Source: Lysobacter gummosus (GTDB lineage Bacteria; Pseudomonadota; Gammaproteobacteria; Xanthomonadales; Xanthomonadaceae). Taken from it: a DNA stretch of 64,000 nt. This document shows, piece after piece, positions 38,761-47,467 of the stretch. The stretch's first letter is position 1. Every line of letters begins with the position of its first letter. The position numbers and the translations under genes are program-made. A model generated the notes under the pieces. The model ran no database searches and was not told the origin of the DNA. It saw nothing but the letters and a program-made list of their open reading frames with translations. The stretch spans positions 5,992,619 through 6,056,618 of the forward strand of contig NZ_CP011131.1 in the NCBI RefSeq assembly GCF_001442805.1, read 5' to 3'.

Positions 38761-39126
38761 TCACTCCGTCGATTCGTCGCCGCCGTTGCGGCTGGCGCGG
38801 CGGCGGCGCGGTTCGGCACGCTCGGAGCGGCGCGCGTCGATGCGGCGCGCGCTGCCTTCGATCGCTTCGCCGCCTTCAGCCTGGATGCGGGCCTTGCGGC
38901 GCGCGGCGGCGTACCACAGCAGACCGGCGCCGGCGACCGCGGCGACCGCGACCACCGGATTGCGGCGGATGAAACCGCCAGCGGTGCGCGCACCGGTCTT
39001 CAGAGCGCCGAACTTGGCGCCGGTTTCGAGCCATTGGCCGGCCTTGGGCGCGGCTTCCTTCAGATTGGCGCTGATCGCGTGCACCAGTTCCAGCGCGCGG
39101 TCGGGCAGGGATTCGAACTTGCTCAT
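38761..39126 (-). CDS. Hypothetical membrane protein (121 aa)
   Basis: The start at 39126 (MSKFESLPDRALELVHAISA) is preceded by CAGGA. One transmembrane segment (NPVVAVAAVAGAGLLWYAA) follows an amphipathic N-terminal half (LKEAAPKAGQWLETGAKF), with a long basic and acidic tail (RRKARIQAEGGEAIEGS...) predicted in the cytosol. It resembles small ribosome-associated or DUF883-like membrane proteins in layout, but no family is claimed. Confidence 0.65.
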   Translation of the reverse strand: MSKFESLPDRALELVHAISANLKEAAPKAGQWLETGAKFGALKTGARTAGGFIRRNPVVAVAAVAGAGLLWYAAARRKARIQAEGGEAIEGSARRIDARRSERAEPRRRRASRNGGDESTE

Positions 39127-39233
39127 CGTGTCGGTCCTGGACAGGAGAAACGATCCCCAGTGTCGGGGCGCCACCGTTGAAATTCTGTGAGCGGCGGCGC
39201 GCAAGGCCGGCTGGGGGCTGAATGCTTTAAGCC

Positions 39234-39338
39234 AGGAACGAGTGCGCAGGAGTGAGAAATGAGTGAAAGCCAGCTACGTAACGCGTGCCTGCTGGCCACA
39301 AGCTTTTACTCATTTCTCACTCCTGCGCACTCGTTCCT
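39234..39338. repeat. 37-bp inverted repeat (31-bp loop) next to the hrpB 3' end
   Basis: Left arm 39234-39270 (starts AGGAACGAGTGCGCAGGAGT) and right arm 39302-39338 are reverse complements with one mismatch. The right arm ends eight bases from the hrpB stop. A degenerate relative lies at 45281. It may act as a terminator or mRNA-end stabiliser for hrpB. Confidence 0.82.
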
Positions 39339-39345
39339 CGCCCCA

Positions 39346-41898
39346 TCACGTCCCGCGCGGCTTGGCCCGATGCGTCGCGGTCGCCGTCCACGGATCGTCC
39401 GGCCACGGGTGGCGCGGATAACGTCCCTTCATTTCCTTCCTGACTTCGAGATAGCCGCGCTCCCAGAACCCGCGCAGATCCTGGGTGACCTGCAAGGGCC
39501 GGCCGGCTGGCGAGAGCAGGTGCAAGGTCAGCGGCACGCGGCCGTCGGCGATGCGCGGCGTGTCGGCCAGGCCGAACAATTCCTGCAGCTTCACCGCCAG
39601 CACCGGCGCCGACGCGCCGACATGCGGGTCGTGGCGTTCTTCTTCGAAGTGATACTGAATCGCGCGCTCCTGCCCCGACGGCACGGCGATGCGGGTGGGC
39701 GCGAGGGTTTCGAGCTTCTGCCGCCAGGTCCAGTCCGCGAGCGAACGCAGCGCCTCGCCGAACGCGGCTTCGTCCAGCGCGTCGAGCCGGGTCTTGCCGC
39801 GCAGCGCCGGCTTGAGCCAGGCGTCGAGGCCGGCCAACAAGGCCTCGTCGCTCAGATCCGGCAGCGCGTGCTCGCCCTTGGCCAGTTCCGGCATCCACTC
39901 GCGCAGGCAGCGAATGCGCGCGCGCCACTGCCGCAGCGATTCGGTCCACGGCAGCGCGTCCAGGCCGAGCTGGCGCACCGCATCGACCAGCGCATCGGCG
40001 TAACGCGCCGGATCGGGTTTGGCCAGCGGCCGGCTGTCGAGCACGATGCGGTCGAAGCGACGCTCGCGCACCGCGGCGATGCCGCGCGCGCCGGCGTCCC
40101 ACAGCACCCGGTCTTCGCTGACGAAGCGTTGCGGGAACTCGCGTTCCAATCGCGCTTCGTCGAGCGGCGCGGCGCGCAGGATGCGGGCATCGCGCGGATC
40201 GTCGCGCAATTCGGCGATCACCAGCCACGGCTCGCCGTACACCGCGCTGTCGTCGAACAGTTTCGCGCTGCGGCCGTTGGCGAGTTGGTAGCGATACGGA
40301 TCGCCGGGATGTTGGCGGGCGATGCGATCGGGAAACGCATGCAGCAGCAGATCGCCGAGCGCATGCGCGGGCACGCTCGCGGGCGGATTCGTCTCCACGC
40401 GCAAACGCCGGCGCCATTGCCTGGCGGCCTGATCGAGCGCGGCCAGGGCCGAACGCGAGGCATCGGCCGGCGCGCGCCCGCCGCGGAACGCGGCCAGCGC
40501 CTGCCAGCGCGCGGCCAAGGCGTCGCCACCGCTGCGCAGCGGATCGCGCGCTTCGATCAACGCGGCCAGATCGCAGGCCAGCGCGCGTTCGCGCGCATCG
40601 TTCGGCGCCAGCAGCATCGCCGCCAGGCGCGGGTGCGTGCCGAGCGCGAGCATGCGTTTGCCGAACGCGGTGATCGTCGCGCCCTGCGTACCGCTGCCTT
40701 CCAGCGCGCCCAGGCGCAGCAGCAGTTCGCGCGCGGCGGCCATCGCCCCGCCCGGCGGTGGATCGACGAAACGCAGGCCGGCATCGCCCCAGGCGGCGAG
40801 TTCCAGCACCAGCCCGGCCAGTTCGACCTGGGCGATTTCGGGACGGCGCTGCGGCTCCAGCCGCTGCGATTCCGGCCACAGCCGATAGGCCCAGCCCTCG
40901 GCGACGCGGCCGGCGCGGCCGGCGCGCTGATCGGCCGAGGCCTGGGCGATGGACACCACATCGAGGCGGGCGAAGCCGCTGTTGGGGTCGTAGCGCGGTT
41001 CGCGCGCCAGACCCGAGTCGATAACGATGCGCACGCCCGGCAGGGTCACGCTGGATTCGGCGACGTTGGTCGCCAGCACCACGCGGCGGCGGCCGTCGGG
41101 ATCGGGCTGCAGCACGCGGCTTTGCTGTTCCACCGGCAATTCGCCGTGCAGGCTCAGCACATCGACGCCGCGCGCGGCCTCACTGCCGGCCAGCGCGGCT
41201 TCGGCGCGGGCGATTTCGCGCTGGCCGGGCAGGAACGCCAGCACATCGCCGGGATGGCTGACGAGCGCGTGCTCGACCGCGCGCTTGATCTGGTGTTCGA
41301 GCTTTTCCTCGCGCCGCGCCGGAAAGTGCGCGAGCGTCACCGGATAACTGCGGCCGGCGCTGCTCAGGCGCGGCGCATCGAGAAATTGCGCCAGGCGTTC
41401 GCCGTCCAGGGTCGCCGACATCACCACGATGCGCAGGTCTTCGCGCAGCGAGGCCTGCACGTCCAGCGCCAATGCCAGGCCCAGGTCGGCGGCGAGGTGG
41501 CGTTCGTGGAATTCGTCGAACAGCAGGGCGCCGACGCCGTCCAGGGTCGGATCGTCCTGGATCATGCGGGTCAGGATGCCTTCGGTGACGACCTCGATGC
41601 GGGTGCGCGGGCCGACCTTGTTTTCGAAACGGATGCGGTAGCCGACCGTCTCGCCCGCGGCTTCGCCGCGCTGGCGCGCCATGAAGTTGGCGGCGGCGCG
41701 CGCGGCGACGCGGCGCGGTTCGAGCACGATGATCTTGCGGCCGTCCAGCCACGGCGCATCGAGCAGCGCCGGCGGCACTTGCGTGGTCTTGCCGGCGCCG
41801 GGCGGCGCTTCCAGCACCAGCCGCGGGTGCGCGGCGAGGCTGTCGCGGATCGCCGGCAGCAGGGAATCGATCGGGAATTGGGCGGTGGTCACCTGCAT
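39346..41898 (-). CDS. hrpB: ATP-dependent helicase HrpB
   Basis: 850 residues, typical of HrpB. Seen: FPIDSLLPAIRDSL at the start, motif I EAPPGAGKTTQVP, motif Ia VLEPRRVAARAAA, the DEAH-like DEFHERHLAADLG, SAT in VVMSATLDGE, motif V ATNVAESSVTLPGV, motif VI QRAGRAGRVAEG, and the C-terminal HrpB-specific domain with LPWTESLRQWRARIRCLRE. A DEAH-box protein of unclear bacterial role, not involved in type III secretion regulation despite its name. Single gene. Confidence 0.95.
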   Translation of the reverse strand: MQVTTAQFPIDSLLPAIRDSLAAHPRLVLEAPPGAGKTTQVPPALLDAPWLDGRKIIVLEPRRVAARAAANFMARQRGEAAGETVGYRIRFENKVGPRTRIEVVTEGILTRMIQDDPTLDGVGALLFDEFHERHLAADLGLALALDVQASLREDLRIVVMSATLDGERLAQFLDAPRLSSAGRSYPVTLAHFPARREEKLEHQIKRAVEHALVSHPGDVLAFLPGQREIARAEAALAGSEAARGVDVLSLHGELPVEQQSRVLQPDPDGRRRVVLATNVAESSVTLPGVRIVIDSGLAREPRYDPNSGFARLDVVSIAQASADQRAGRAGRVAEGWAYRLWPESQRLEPQRRPEIAQVELAGLVLELAAWGDAGLRFVDPPPGGAMAAARELLLRLGALEGSGTQGATITAFGKRMLALGTHPRLAAMLLAPNDARERALACDLAALIEARDPLRSGGDALAARWQALAAFRGGRAPADASRSALAALDQAARQWRRRLRVETNPPASVPAHALGDLLLHAFPDRIARQHPGDPYRYQLANGRSAKLFDDSAVYGEPWLVIAELRDDPRDARILRAAPLDEARLEREFPQRFVSEDRVLWDAGARGIAAVRERRFDRIVLDSRPLAKPDPARYADALVDAVRQLGLDALPWTESLRQWRARIRCLREWMPELAKGEHALPDLSDEALLAGLDAWLKPALRGKTRLDALDEAAFGEALRSLADWTWRQKLETLAPTRIAVPSGQERAIQYHFEEERHDPHVGASAPVLAVKLQELFGLADTPRIADGRVPLTLHLLSPAGRPLQVTQDLRGFWERGYLEVRKEMKGRYPRHPWPDDPWTATATHRAKPRGT

Positions 41899-41960
41899 AA
41901 GGATACGTGCGCGGTTGTGCGGCGTGGCGCGATTGCCTGCTCCCTCATCTGCACCACCGT

Positions 41961-42059
41961 TTTCCCGCCTTTGAAAAAGGGGGGTGAGGGAGATTTGCTT
42001 TTGGCGCTTTACCGCGGGAGCAACAGCAAATCCCCCCTCCCCTCCTTTTCAAAGGGGGG
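41961..42059. repeat. CCCGCCTTTGAAAAAGGGGGG-type palindromic repeat, locus 5
   Basis: Left arm TTTCCCGCCTTTGAAAAAGG with AGGGAGATTTGCTTTTGG, a short centre, then CAGCAAATCCCCCCTCCCC and the closing TTTTCAAAGGGGGGA. This ~99-bp copy lies between the divergent starts of hrpB and tatD, about 65 bases upstream of tatD. Confidence 0.78.
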
Positions 42060-42123
42060 AAAAGCGAGAGCGGGCTAGTAAACTTGGGCATTGCGGCCTC
42101 CAAGCCCCTCTCTTCGTGATCCC

Positions 42124-42918
42124 ATGCAACTGATCGACATCGGCGCCAACCTCACCCACGACAGCTTCGATCCCGACCGCGAGGCGGTGCTGCAGCGCGC
42201 GCGCGATGCCGGCGTGGCGCGCATGGTGATCACCGGCGCCAGCCGCGAGCATTCGCCCAAGGCGCTGGAGCTGGCGCGGCAATACCCGGGCGAGCTGTTC
42301 GCCACCGCCGGCGTGCATCCGCATCACGCCACCGAATACACCGCCGAGTGCGACGCGGAAATGCGTGAGTTGCTGTCGCACGATGAGGTGGTCGCGGTCG
42401 GCGAATGCGGCCTGGATTATTTCCGCGACTTCTCGCCGCGCCCGGCGCAGCGGCGCGCGTTCGAGATGCAGTTGCAGACCGCGGTGGACACCGGCAAGCC
42501 GCTGTTCCTGCACCAGCGCGACGCGCATGCCGATTTCATGGCGATGATGAAGAACTTCGACGGCAAGCTCGGCGCGGCGGTGGTGCACTGCTTCACCGGC
42601 ACGCGCGAGGAGTTGTTCGATTACCTCGATCAGGACTGGTACGTCGGCATCACCGGCTGGCTGTGCGACGAGCGCCGCGGCCTGCACCTGCGCGAGCTGG
42701 TCAAGCATATTCCGGCGCAGCGGTTGATGATCGAGACCGACGCGCCGTATCTGCTGCCGCGCACGGTGAAGCCGGCGCCGTCGCACCGGCGCAACGAGCC
42801 GATGTACCTGGCGCATATCGTCGAGGAACTCGCCCGCGATCGCGGCGAGGAGGTCGCGGTCACCGCCGCCAACAGCAGCGCGGCGGCGAGCGCGTTCTTC
42901 CGCTTGCCGGCGCGCTGA
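42124..42918 (+). CDS. tatD: TatD-family metal-dependent DNase
   Basis: 264 residues. It begins MQLIDIGANLTHDSF, the TatD-specific replacement of the usual HxH opening. Also seen: TAGVHPHHA, the metal-bridging Glu in VGECGLDYFRDFSP, LHQRDAH, VVHCFTGTREEL, ETDAPYLLPR and RRNEPMYL. Magnesium-dependent 3'-5' nuclease in the cytosol. The start at 42124 is fixed by the conserved N-terminus. No tat genes are adjacent. Confidence 0.93.
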   Translation: MQLIDIGANLTHDSFDPDREAVLQRARDAGVARMVITGASREHSPKALELARQYPGELFATAGVHPHHATEYTAECDAEMRELLSHDEVVAVGECGLDYFRDFSPRPAQRRAFEMQLQTAVDTGKPLFLHQRDAHADFMAMMKNFDGKLGAAVVHCFTGTREELFDYLDQDWYVGITGWLCDERRGLHLRELVKHIPAQRLMIETDAPYLLPRTVKPAPSHRRNEPMYLAHIVEELARDRGEEVAVTAANSSAAASAFFRLPAR

Positions 42919-42945
42919 GATTCGCGCGCCGGCCCGGCCCTTCGG

Positions 42946-43404
42946 TCAGTCCAGGGTGAAATTGCCGCAGCCGTACCACAGCGCCGGCCAGGCCTTGTGG
43001 TCGGGACCGGCGTTCTTCGCCGCCGGCGTGACCATGATCGCGTAGGTGTAGGGCCCGTACTTGCCGCCGGTATTGCCCTTGTTGTCCTTGCACACCTGGC
43101 CCAGCTTGACCGGCGCGATCTGCACCTTCAATCCGGTCTTTTCCTGGCCGATCACGCCCACCAGCTGGTACTGGCCCTGCGGCGCGGCGGTCTGATCCAG
43201 CGGGCCGTTGAGGAGCTTCTTGGCTTCCGGCACGGTCAGCGCGTAGACCACATTCAATGTGCTGTCCGTAGTCAGCACCACCCTCCAATCGGTATTGCCG
43301 CCGCGGAAGGCCGGCGAGGGAAAGGTGATGGCCTGTGCGAACGCACAAGGCGCCGCGAGCGCGGCGGCCAGCGCCAGAGCGGCGGCAGTGATGGAAACGC
43401 GCAT
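42946..43404 (-). CDS. Secreted hypothetical protein (152 aa)
   Basis: Signal peptide (MRVSITAAALALAAALAAPC, cleavage near AFA-QA) after a start backed by AGGAGTC. The mature part of ~125 residues is probably beta-rich, with two cysteines near the centre and the end (GQVCKDNKGN and WYGCGNF) that could pair. Function unknown; no domain recognised. It ends 28 bases from the tatD stop, in convergent orientation. Confidence 0.7.
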   Translation of the reverse strand: MRVSITAAALALAAALAAPCAFAQAITFPSPAFRGGNTDWRVVLTTDSTLNVVYALTVPEAKKLLNGPLDQTAAPQGQYQLVGVIGQEKTGLKVQIAPVKLGQVCKDNKGNTGGKYGPYTYAIMVTPAAKNAGPDHKAWPALWYGCGNFTLD

Positions 43405-43731
43405 GGAAGACTCCTGGAGGGGGCGACGTCGTGCCGCCGGTACCGCTATCAACGAGCGGCCGCGGCATCCGTGAAAGCCGGCCGGCACGGCCGACCGGTG
43501 CGGGCCGCGAGCGCTTGCGCGCGTCGCGGTTCACTCACCAACGCGTTGCCTGCGCGATAGCGGACAACACGCAAGGCATGGGCATCGCCTCGTTCGCGCA
43601 CGCGTTCGAGCCAGGCCGCGCCGCTGGAATTCGCCGACTGCGCCGCGACGCGGAGCGGCCGAACTCGCTACTCTTCGCGTTCGAACCGGGACGCCGCCGC
43701 CCATCGCCCCGACGCCTTGCCAGGACTCCGC
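43405..43731. other. 327-bp intergenic region, nothing recognised
   Basis: GC-rich gap between the divergent starts of the secreted protein and the next membrane protein. Only short unlikely frames are present, with no repeat family or clear promoter. Confidence 0.4.
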
Positions 43732-44586
43732 ATGCCGACCGCCGTCTCCGAAAACCGATCGCCCGTCTTCGTTCCGATGGCCGTCGCCTGGCTGGCGCTG
43801 ATCCTGTCGGCGGCCTTCGTCCTGATCGGCACGATCACCACGCCCGCCGACGCGCGCGCGACGGCTTCGGCGGCGGCGCAGATCGTGCAGTGGCTGTGCT
43901 CGATCGGCCTGCTGTTCGGTTTCGTGCTGGCGCTGGGTTGCGCGCTGGTCGATCGCCGCGGCACGCCGCGGCGCGCGTGGTTCGCGGTGCTGGCCGCGCT
44001 GGTGCTGATCTTCGGCCTCGGCGTGGCCTGGTCGATGGGCCAGAACCAGGCCTTGGCCGCCTTGCTCAAGGATCGCAGCCGGCACGAGCTGCTGATCTGG
44101 GTGTCGGCGCTCGGCGCGATCAAGGTGATCGTGATCAACGCAGTCGCGCTGCCGATCGCGTGGCGGCTGGGCGGGCGCGGCGACACGCCGGTGAGCTGGA
44201 GTTCCGGGCAACGCAGGGTGATCGGCGCGCTGGTCGCGGCGAGCCTGTGCGCGGGCCTGTTGCTGCTGGTGCAGAACGTGGCCGCGGCCTTCACTTCGCT
44301 GGGCCAGGGCGAACGGGGCGCGGGCATGAGCGTGGTCGCGCTCGCCGTCGGCGCGGTGCACGGCCTGTTCGCCTTGGCGCTGCCGATGCGGCGCGGCGCG
44401 GGCGCGGTGCCGGCGCTGCTGTCGTCGCTGCTCACGCCGGTGTTGATTGTCGCCGCTTCGCTGCCGGTGGTCACCGCCGGCGAAAGCTGGGACCTGCCCG
44501 CACGGATCACCGCGGTGCTGCTGATCCTGTTGTTCGCGCCGATGCTGTCGTGGCTGCTGGTGCGCTGGCTGCACGGGCGCGCTTGA
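43732..44586 (+). CDS. Multi-spanning hypothetical membrane protein (284 aa)
   Basis: About seven hydrophobic segments, starting VAWLALILSAAFVLIG and ending VLLILLFAPMLSWLLVRWL, in a regular spacing. Soluble connections are short and no transport or enzyme motif is visible. AGGA lies before the ATG at 43732. It shares a bidirectional terminator with the convergent lipoprotein gene. Not recognised. Confidence 0.65.
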   Translation: MPTAVSENRSPVFVPMAVAWLALILSAAFVLIGTITTPADARATASAAAQIVQWLCSIGLLFGFVLALGCALVDRRGTPRRAWFAVLAALVLIFGLGVAWSMGQNQALAALLKDRSRHELLIWVSALGAIKVIVINAVALPIAWRLGGRGDTPVSWSSGQRRVIGALVAASLCAGLLLLVQNVAAAFTSLGQGERGAGMSVVALAVGAVHGLFALALPMRRGAGAVPALLSSLLTPVLIVAASLPVVTAGESWDLPARITAVLLILLFAPMLSWLLVRWLHGRA

Positions 44587-44607
44587 TACGCACGCGCCGG
44601 GCAAACG

Positions 44608-44640
44608 AAAACGGCCCGCATCGCGGGCCGTTTCGGTTTC
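44608..44640. terminator. Bidirectional terminator between convergent genes
   Basis: AAACGGCCCGC-AT-GCGGGCCGTTT with A-rich sequence on the left and TCGGTTT on the right. Confidence 0.7.
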
Positions 44641-44655
44641 GCCGCAATGAAGGGC

Positions 44656-45201
44656 TCAGTACATGGCCAGATCGCCGCAGCCCTTGAACGTGTCCATGCC
44701 GTCCACGTGCACGCTGACCGACTGCATGTGCTTGTTGTCGCCGTCGTCGGTGCATTCCTGGCGGCTGATCTCGATGGTCATCGGCTTGGCGCCGTCCTTG
44801 CCGGCCAGCTCGCCGCTGAGCACGATCAGCGTGCTCGGCGCGTCGGCCGGCTGACCGTTGTAGCGCGCGCTGCCGCTGGCTTTCTCGCTGCCGCTGCCCC
44901 AGGTCAGATCGACCTTGTGATTCATCTCGCCGGTGGCCTGGATCTCGATGCTCCAGTGTTCGCCGAAGCCCTTGAACGCGGGCACCGGACTGACCTTGCC
45001 GACCTGATCGGCGCCGATCTTGCCCATGGGCTGGATGGTCTCGGGCGCGTCGGCGGGGGGCGTATCGGTCGCGGGCGCGGCGGTGTCTGCAGGCTTGTTC
45101 GCGCTCGCATCGGCCACCGCCGGATCGGCGGCCGGCGGTTTGGAGCAGGCGGCGGCGAGAACCGCGACGGTGAGCAACGCGGCGAAAGGCATCAGGCGCA
45201 T
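44656..45201 (-). CDS. Putative lipoprotein (181 aa)
   Basis: The ATG at 45201 with GGGAG six bases upstream is preferred over a TTG two codons earlier. Signal peptide MRLMPFAALLTVAVLAAAC with lipobox Cys about residue 19, an Ala/Asp/Pro linker to about residue 50, then a compact domain with WSIEIQATGEMNHKVDLTWG and paired Cys (RQECTDDGD, FKGCGDLAMY). The beta-rich domain resembles a COG3650-like surface domain in pattern, but I do not claim identity. Confidence 0.75.
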   Translation of the reverse strand: MRLMPFAALLTVAVLAAACSKPPAADPAVADASANKPADTAAPATDTPPADAPETIQPMGKIGADQVGKVSPVPAFKGFGEHWSIEIQATGEMNHKVDLTWGSGSEKASGSARYNGQPADAPSTLIVLSGELAGKDGAKPMTIEISRQECTDDGDNKHMQSVSVHVDGMDTFKGCGDLAMY

Positions 45202-45280
45202 GGGCAACTCCCAAATCGAATCCGCCCGGTGCGGGCGCTGAGGTTGTAACGCGGCGGCGGTGCAGATGGGGTCAAAGGCC

Positions 45281-45352
45281 AGGAACGAGTGCGGAGAAGT
45301 GAGGAGTGAGCGAAAGCCAATACTCGTTCCTCACTCCTGCGCACTCACTTCC
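45281..45352. repeat. Degenerate inverted repeat related to the 39234 element
   Basis: AGGAACGAGTGCGGAGAAGT on the left and ACTCGTTCCTCACTCCTGCG on the right form an imperfect palindrome. It shares the AGGAACGAGTGCG and CTCACTCCTGCGCACTC words with the hrpB-end element and lies just after the yadH-like stop on the minus strand, an equivalent 3'-end position. Confidence 0.6.
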
Positions 45353-45359
45353 AGATCAA

Positions 45360-46178
45360 TCAGCTGCGCAATCCCACGCCGCGCTTGAGCAGCCACAGCG
45401 CCAGCGACGACAGCCCGACCACGAAGGCCAGCATCAGCGCATAGGCGACCAGCACCGGCACGTCGCTGCTGCCGAGCAGGCCGTAGCGGAATGCATTGAC
45501 CATGTAGAAGATCGGATTGGCGTGAGTGGCGGCTTCGGCCCAGGCCGGCAGCAGCTTGACCGAATAGAACACGCCGCCCAGGTAGGTCAGCGGGGTCAGG
45601 ATGAAGGTCGGGACGATGGCGACGTCGTCGAACTTCTTCGCATACACCGCGTTGATGAAGCCGGCCAGCGAGAAGATCGTCGCGCCCAGCAGCACGGTGG
45701 TGAAGGTCACCAGCGGGTGCGGCACCCGCACCTTGGTGAAGAACATCGCGATCAGCAGCACGATCGCGCCGACCATCAGCCCGCGCAGCACCGCGCCGGC
45801 CACATAGCCCCACAGGATCACCCAGTTCGGCATCGGGCTGACCAGCAGTTCCTCGACATGGCGGCCGAACTTGGCGCCGAAGAAGCTCGAGGAGATATTG
45901 CCGTAGCTGTTCTGGATCACGCTCATCATCACCAGGCCGGGGACGATGAACTCCATGTAGGTGTAACCCCCCATGTCGCCGATGCGCGAGCCGATCAGGC
46001 CGCCGAAGATCAGGAAGTACAAGGTCATGGTGATCGCCGGCGGCACCAGGGTCTGGCCCCAGATGCGCAGGATGCGCGCGACTTCGCGCCGCACGATGGT
46101 GCCCAGCGCGACCAGGTTGCGGCGCATGGAAGTGGCTTGAATCGCGTCGGCCGGTTGCACCGGAAGCGTCTGGCTCAT
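45360..46178 (-). CDS. yadH: ABC-2 type exporter permease, YadH-like
   Basis: 272 residues. Seen: RIWGQTLVPPAITMTLYFLIF, then GSRIGDMGGYTYMEFIVPGL, SSFFGAKFGRHVEELLVSP, FDDVAIVPTFILTPLTYLGG, and an ending RGVGLRS. These are almost the signature runs of E. coli YadH. Six membrane segments. The start overlaps the stop of the ATPase gene (ATGA, 46175-46178), so the two form one exporter. Substrate unknown. Confidence 0.92.
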   Translation of the reverse strand: MSQTLPVQPADAIQATSMRRNLVALGTIVRREVARILRIWGQTLVPPAITMTLYFLIFGGLIGSRIGDMGGYTYMEFIVPGLVMMSVIQNSYGNISSSFFGAKFGRHVEELLVSPMPNWVILWGYVAGAVLRGLMVGAIVLLIAMFFTKVRVPHPLVTFTTVLLGATIFSLAGFINAVYAKKFDDVAIVPTFILTPLTYLGGVFYSVKLLPAWAEAATHANPIFYMVNAFRYGLLGSSDVPVLVAYALMLAFVVGLSSLALWLLKRGVGLRS

Positions 46179-47200
46179 GCGGCGGTCTCCGTCGTTGCGG
46201 GGGTGGGTTCGGACGGCTGGTTGATCATGCGCACGAACAGTTCTTCCAGTCGGTTGGACTTGGTGCGCATCGAGCGCACGCGGATGCCGGCTTCGCCGAG
46301 CGCGGCGAATACGCGGTTGAGATCCATCGCGCGCGGCATCTCCAGATCCAGGGTGTGGTCGTCGGTGGCCAGGATGGTCGCGCCTTCGATCGCCGGCAGC
46401 GTCGCCGGCAGGCTGCCGTCGATGTCGAGCAGGAAGCCTTCCACGTCCAGCATCGCCAGCAGCGCGCGCATCGGGCCCTGCTGGACGATGCGGCCCTGGT
46501 CGATGATCGCCAGGTTGCGGCACAGGTTCTCGGCTTCTTCCAGGTAGTGCGTGGTCAGGATGATGGTGGTGCCGGCGGCGTTGATCTCGCGCAGGGTCTT
46601 CCACATGCCGCGGCGGATTTCGATGTCCACGCCGGCGGTGGGTTCGTCCAGGATCAGCAGGCGCGGGCGGGTCATCATGGCGCGCGCGATCATCAGCCGG
46701 CGCTTCATGCCGCCCGACAGCGTGCGGCTCATCATCGTGGCCTTTTCCCACAGCTGGGCGCGCTTGAGCTCTTCCTCGGCGCGCTGCAGCGCGACCGCGC
46801 GCGGCACGCCGTAGAAGCCGGCGTAGTTGACCAGGATGTCGAGCGGCTTCTCGAACATGTTGAAGTTGAGCTCCTGCGGCACCAGGCCGATCAGGCGCAT
46901 CGCTTCGCTGCGGTTGCGGGTCAGGTCGGTGCCGAAGATCTCCACCGAGCCTTCGCTGAGATTCACCAGCGAGCTGACGATGCCGATCAGGGTGGACTTG
47001 CCGGCGCCGTTGGGGCCGAGCAGGGCGAAGAAGTCGCCCGGGGCGACGTTCAGGGACACGCCCTTGAGCGCCTGAACTTTGTTGTCGTAGGTCTTGCGCA
47101 GGTCGCGCACACACAAGGCGGGCACCGAAGCGGACGCGGGGGCACCGGAGTGCGCCGTTGCCGAACCGGGTCCCGTGGCGGGGGCCGTTGGCTGGGTCAT
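46175..47200 (-). CDS. yadG: ABC exporter ATPase, YadG-like
   Basis: 341 residues. An Ala/Pro-rich N-terminal extension of ~30 residues is followed by a single ABC domain: Walker A LLGPNGAGKSTL, Q-loop VPQELNFN, signature LSGGMKRR, Walker B LLILDEPTAG, and switch His in TTHYLEEAE. A C-terminal regulatory extension of ~90 residues is longer than in some homologues. A TATACT at 47250-47255 (minus strand) is a plausible -10. Cotranslated with the permease downstream. Confidence 0.92.
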   Translation of the reverse strand: MTQPTAPATGPGSATAHSGAPASASVPALCVRDLRKTYDNKVQALKGVSLNVAPGDFFALLGPNGAGKSTLIGIVSSLVNLSEGSVEIFGTDLTRNRSEAMRLIGLVPQELNFNMFEKPLDILVNYAGFYGVPRAVALQRAEEELKRAQLWEKATMMSRTLSGGMKRRLMIARAMMTRPRLLILDEPTAGVDIEIRRGMWKTLREINAAGTTIILTTHYLEEAENLCRNLAIIDQGRIVQQGPMRALLAMLDVEGFLLDIDGSLPATLPAIEGATILATDDHTLDLEMPRAMDLNRVFAALGEAGIRVRSMRTKSNRLEELFVRMINQPSEPTPATTETAA

Positions 47201-47467
47201 TGCGGAAGGTTCTCGGATCGCTGGCCGCGGGCCTCGCGGCGAATGGCTTAGTATAGGCGGCCCCGTGGCGGTACTCCGGCCACAGACTGTTGCGAAATCC
47301 CGCGTTGCCTCGCCCAGGACGGGCCGAACCTCGCCCTGGACAGGCTTTGCGCCCACCAGGCTTTGCGCAGGCGGTCGCCTCGATCATCGCGACGGGGCCG
47401 GCCGGGCCCCTCCCGCGTCCGATCGCGCCGCAAGCCGGCCGGACCGCCCACCGAGAATGCGACCTAC

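Noticed and set aside
39259-42078. Plus-strand open frame of over 900 codons opposite hrpB
   Set aside because: HrpB on the minus strand contains all helicase motifs; the opposite frame is a shadow with Arg/Gln/His-rich composition.
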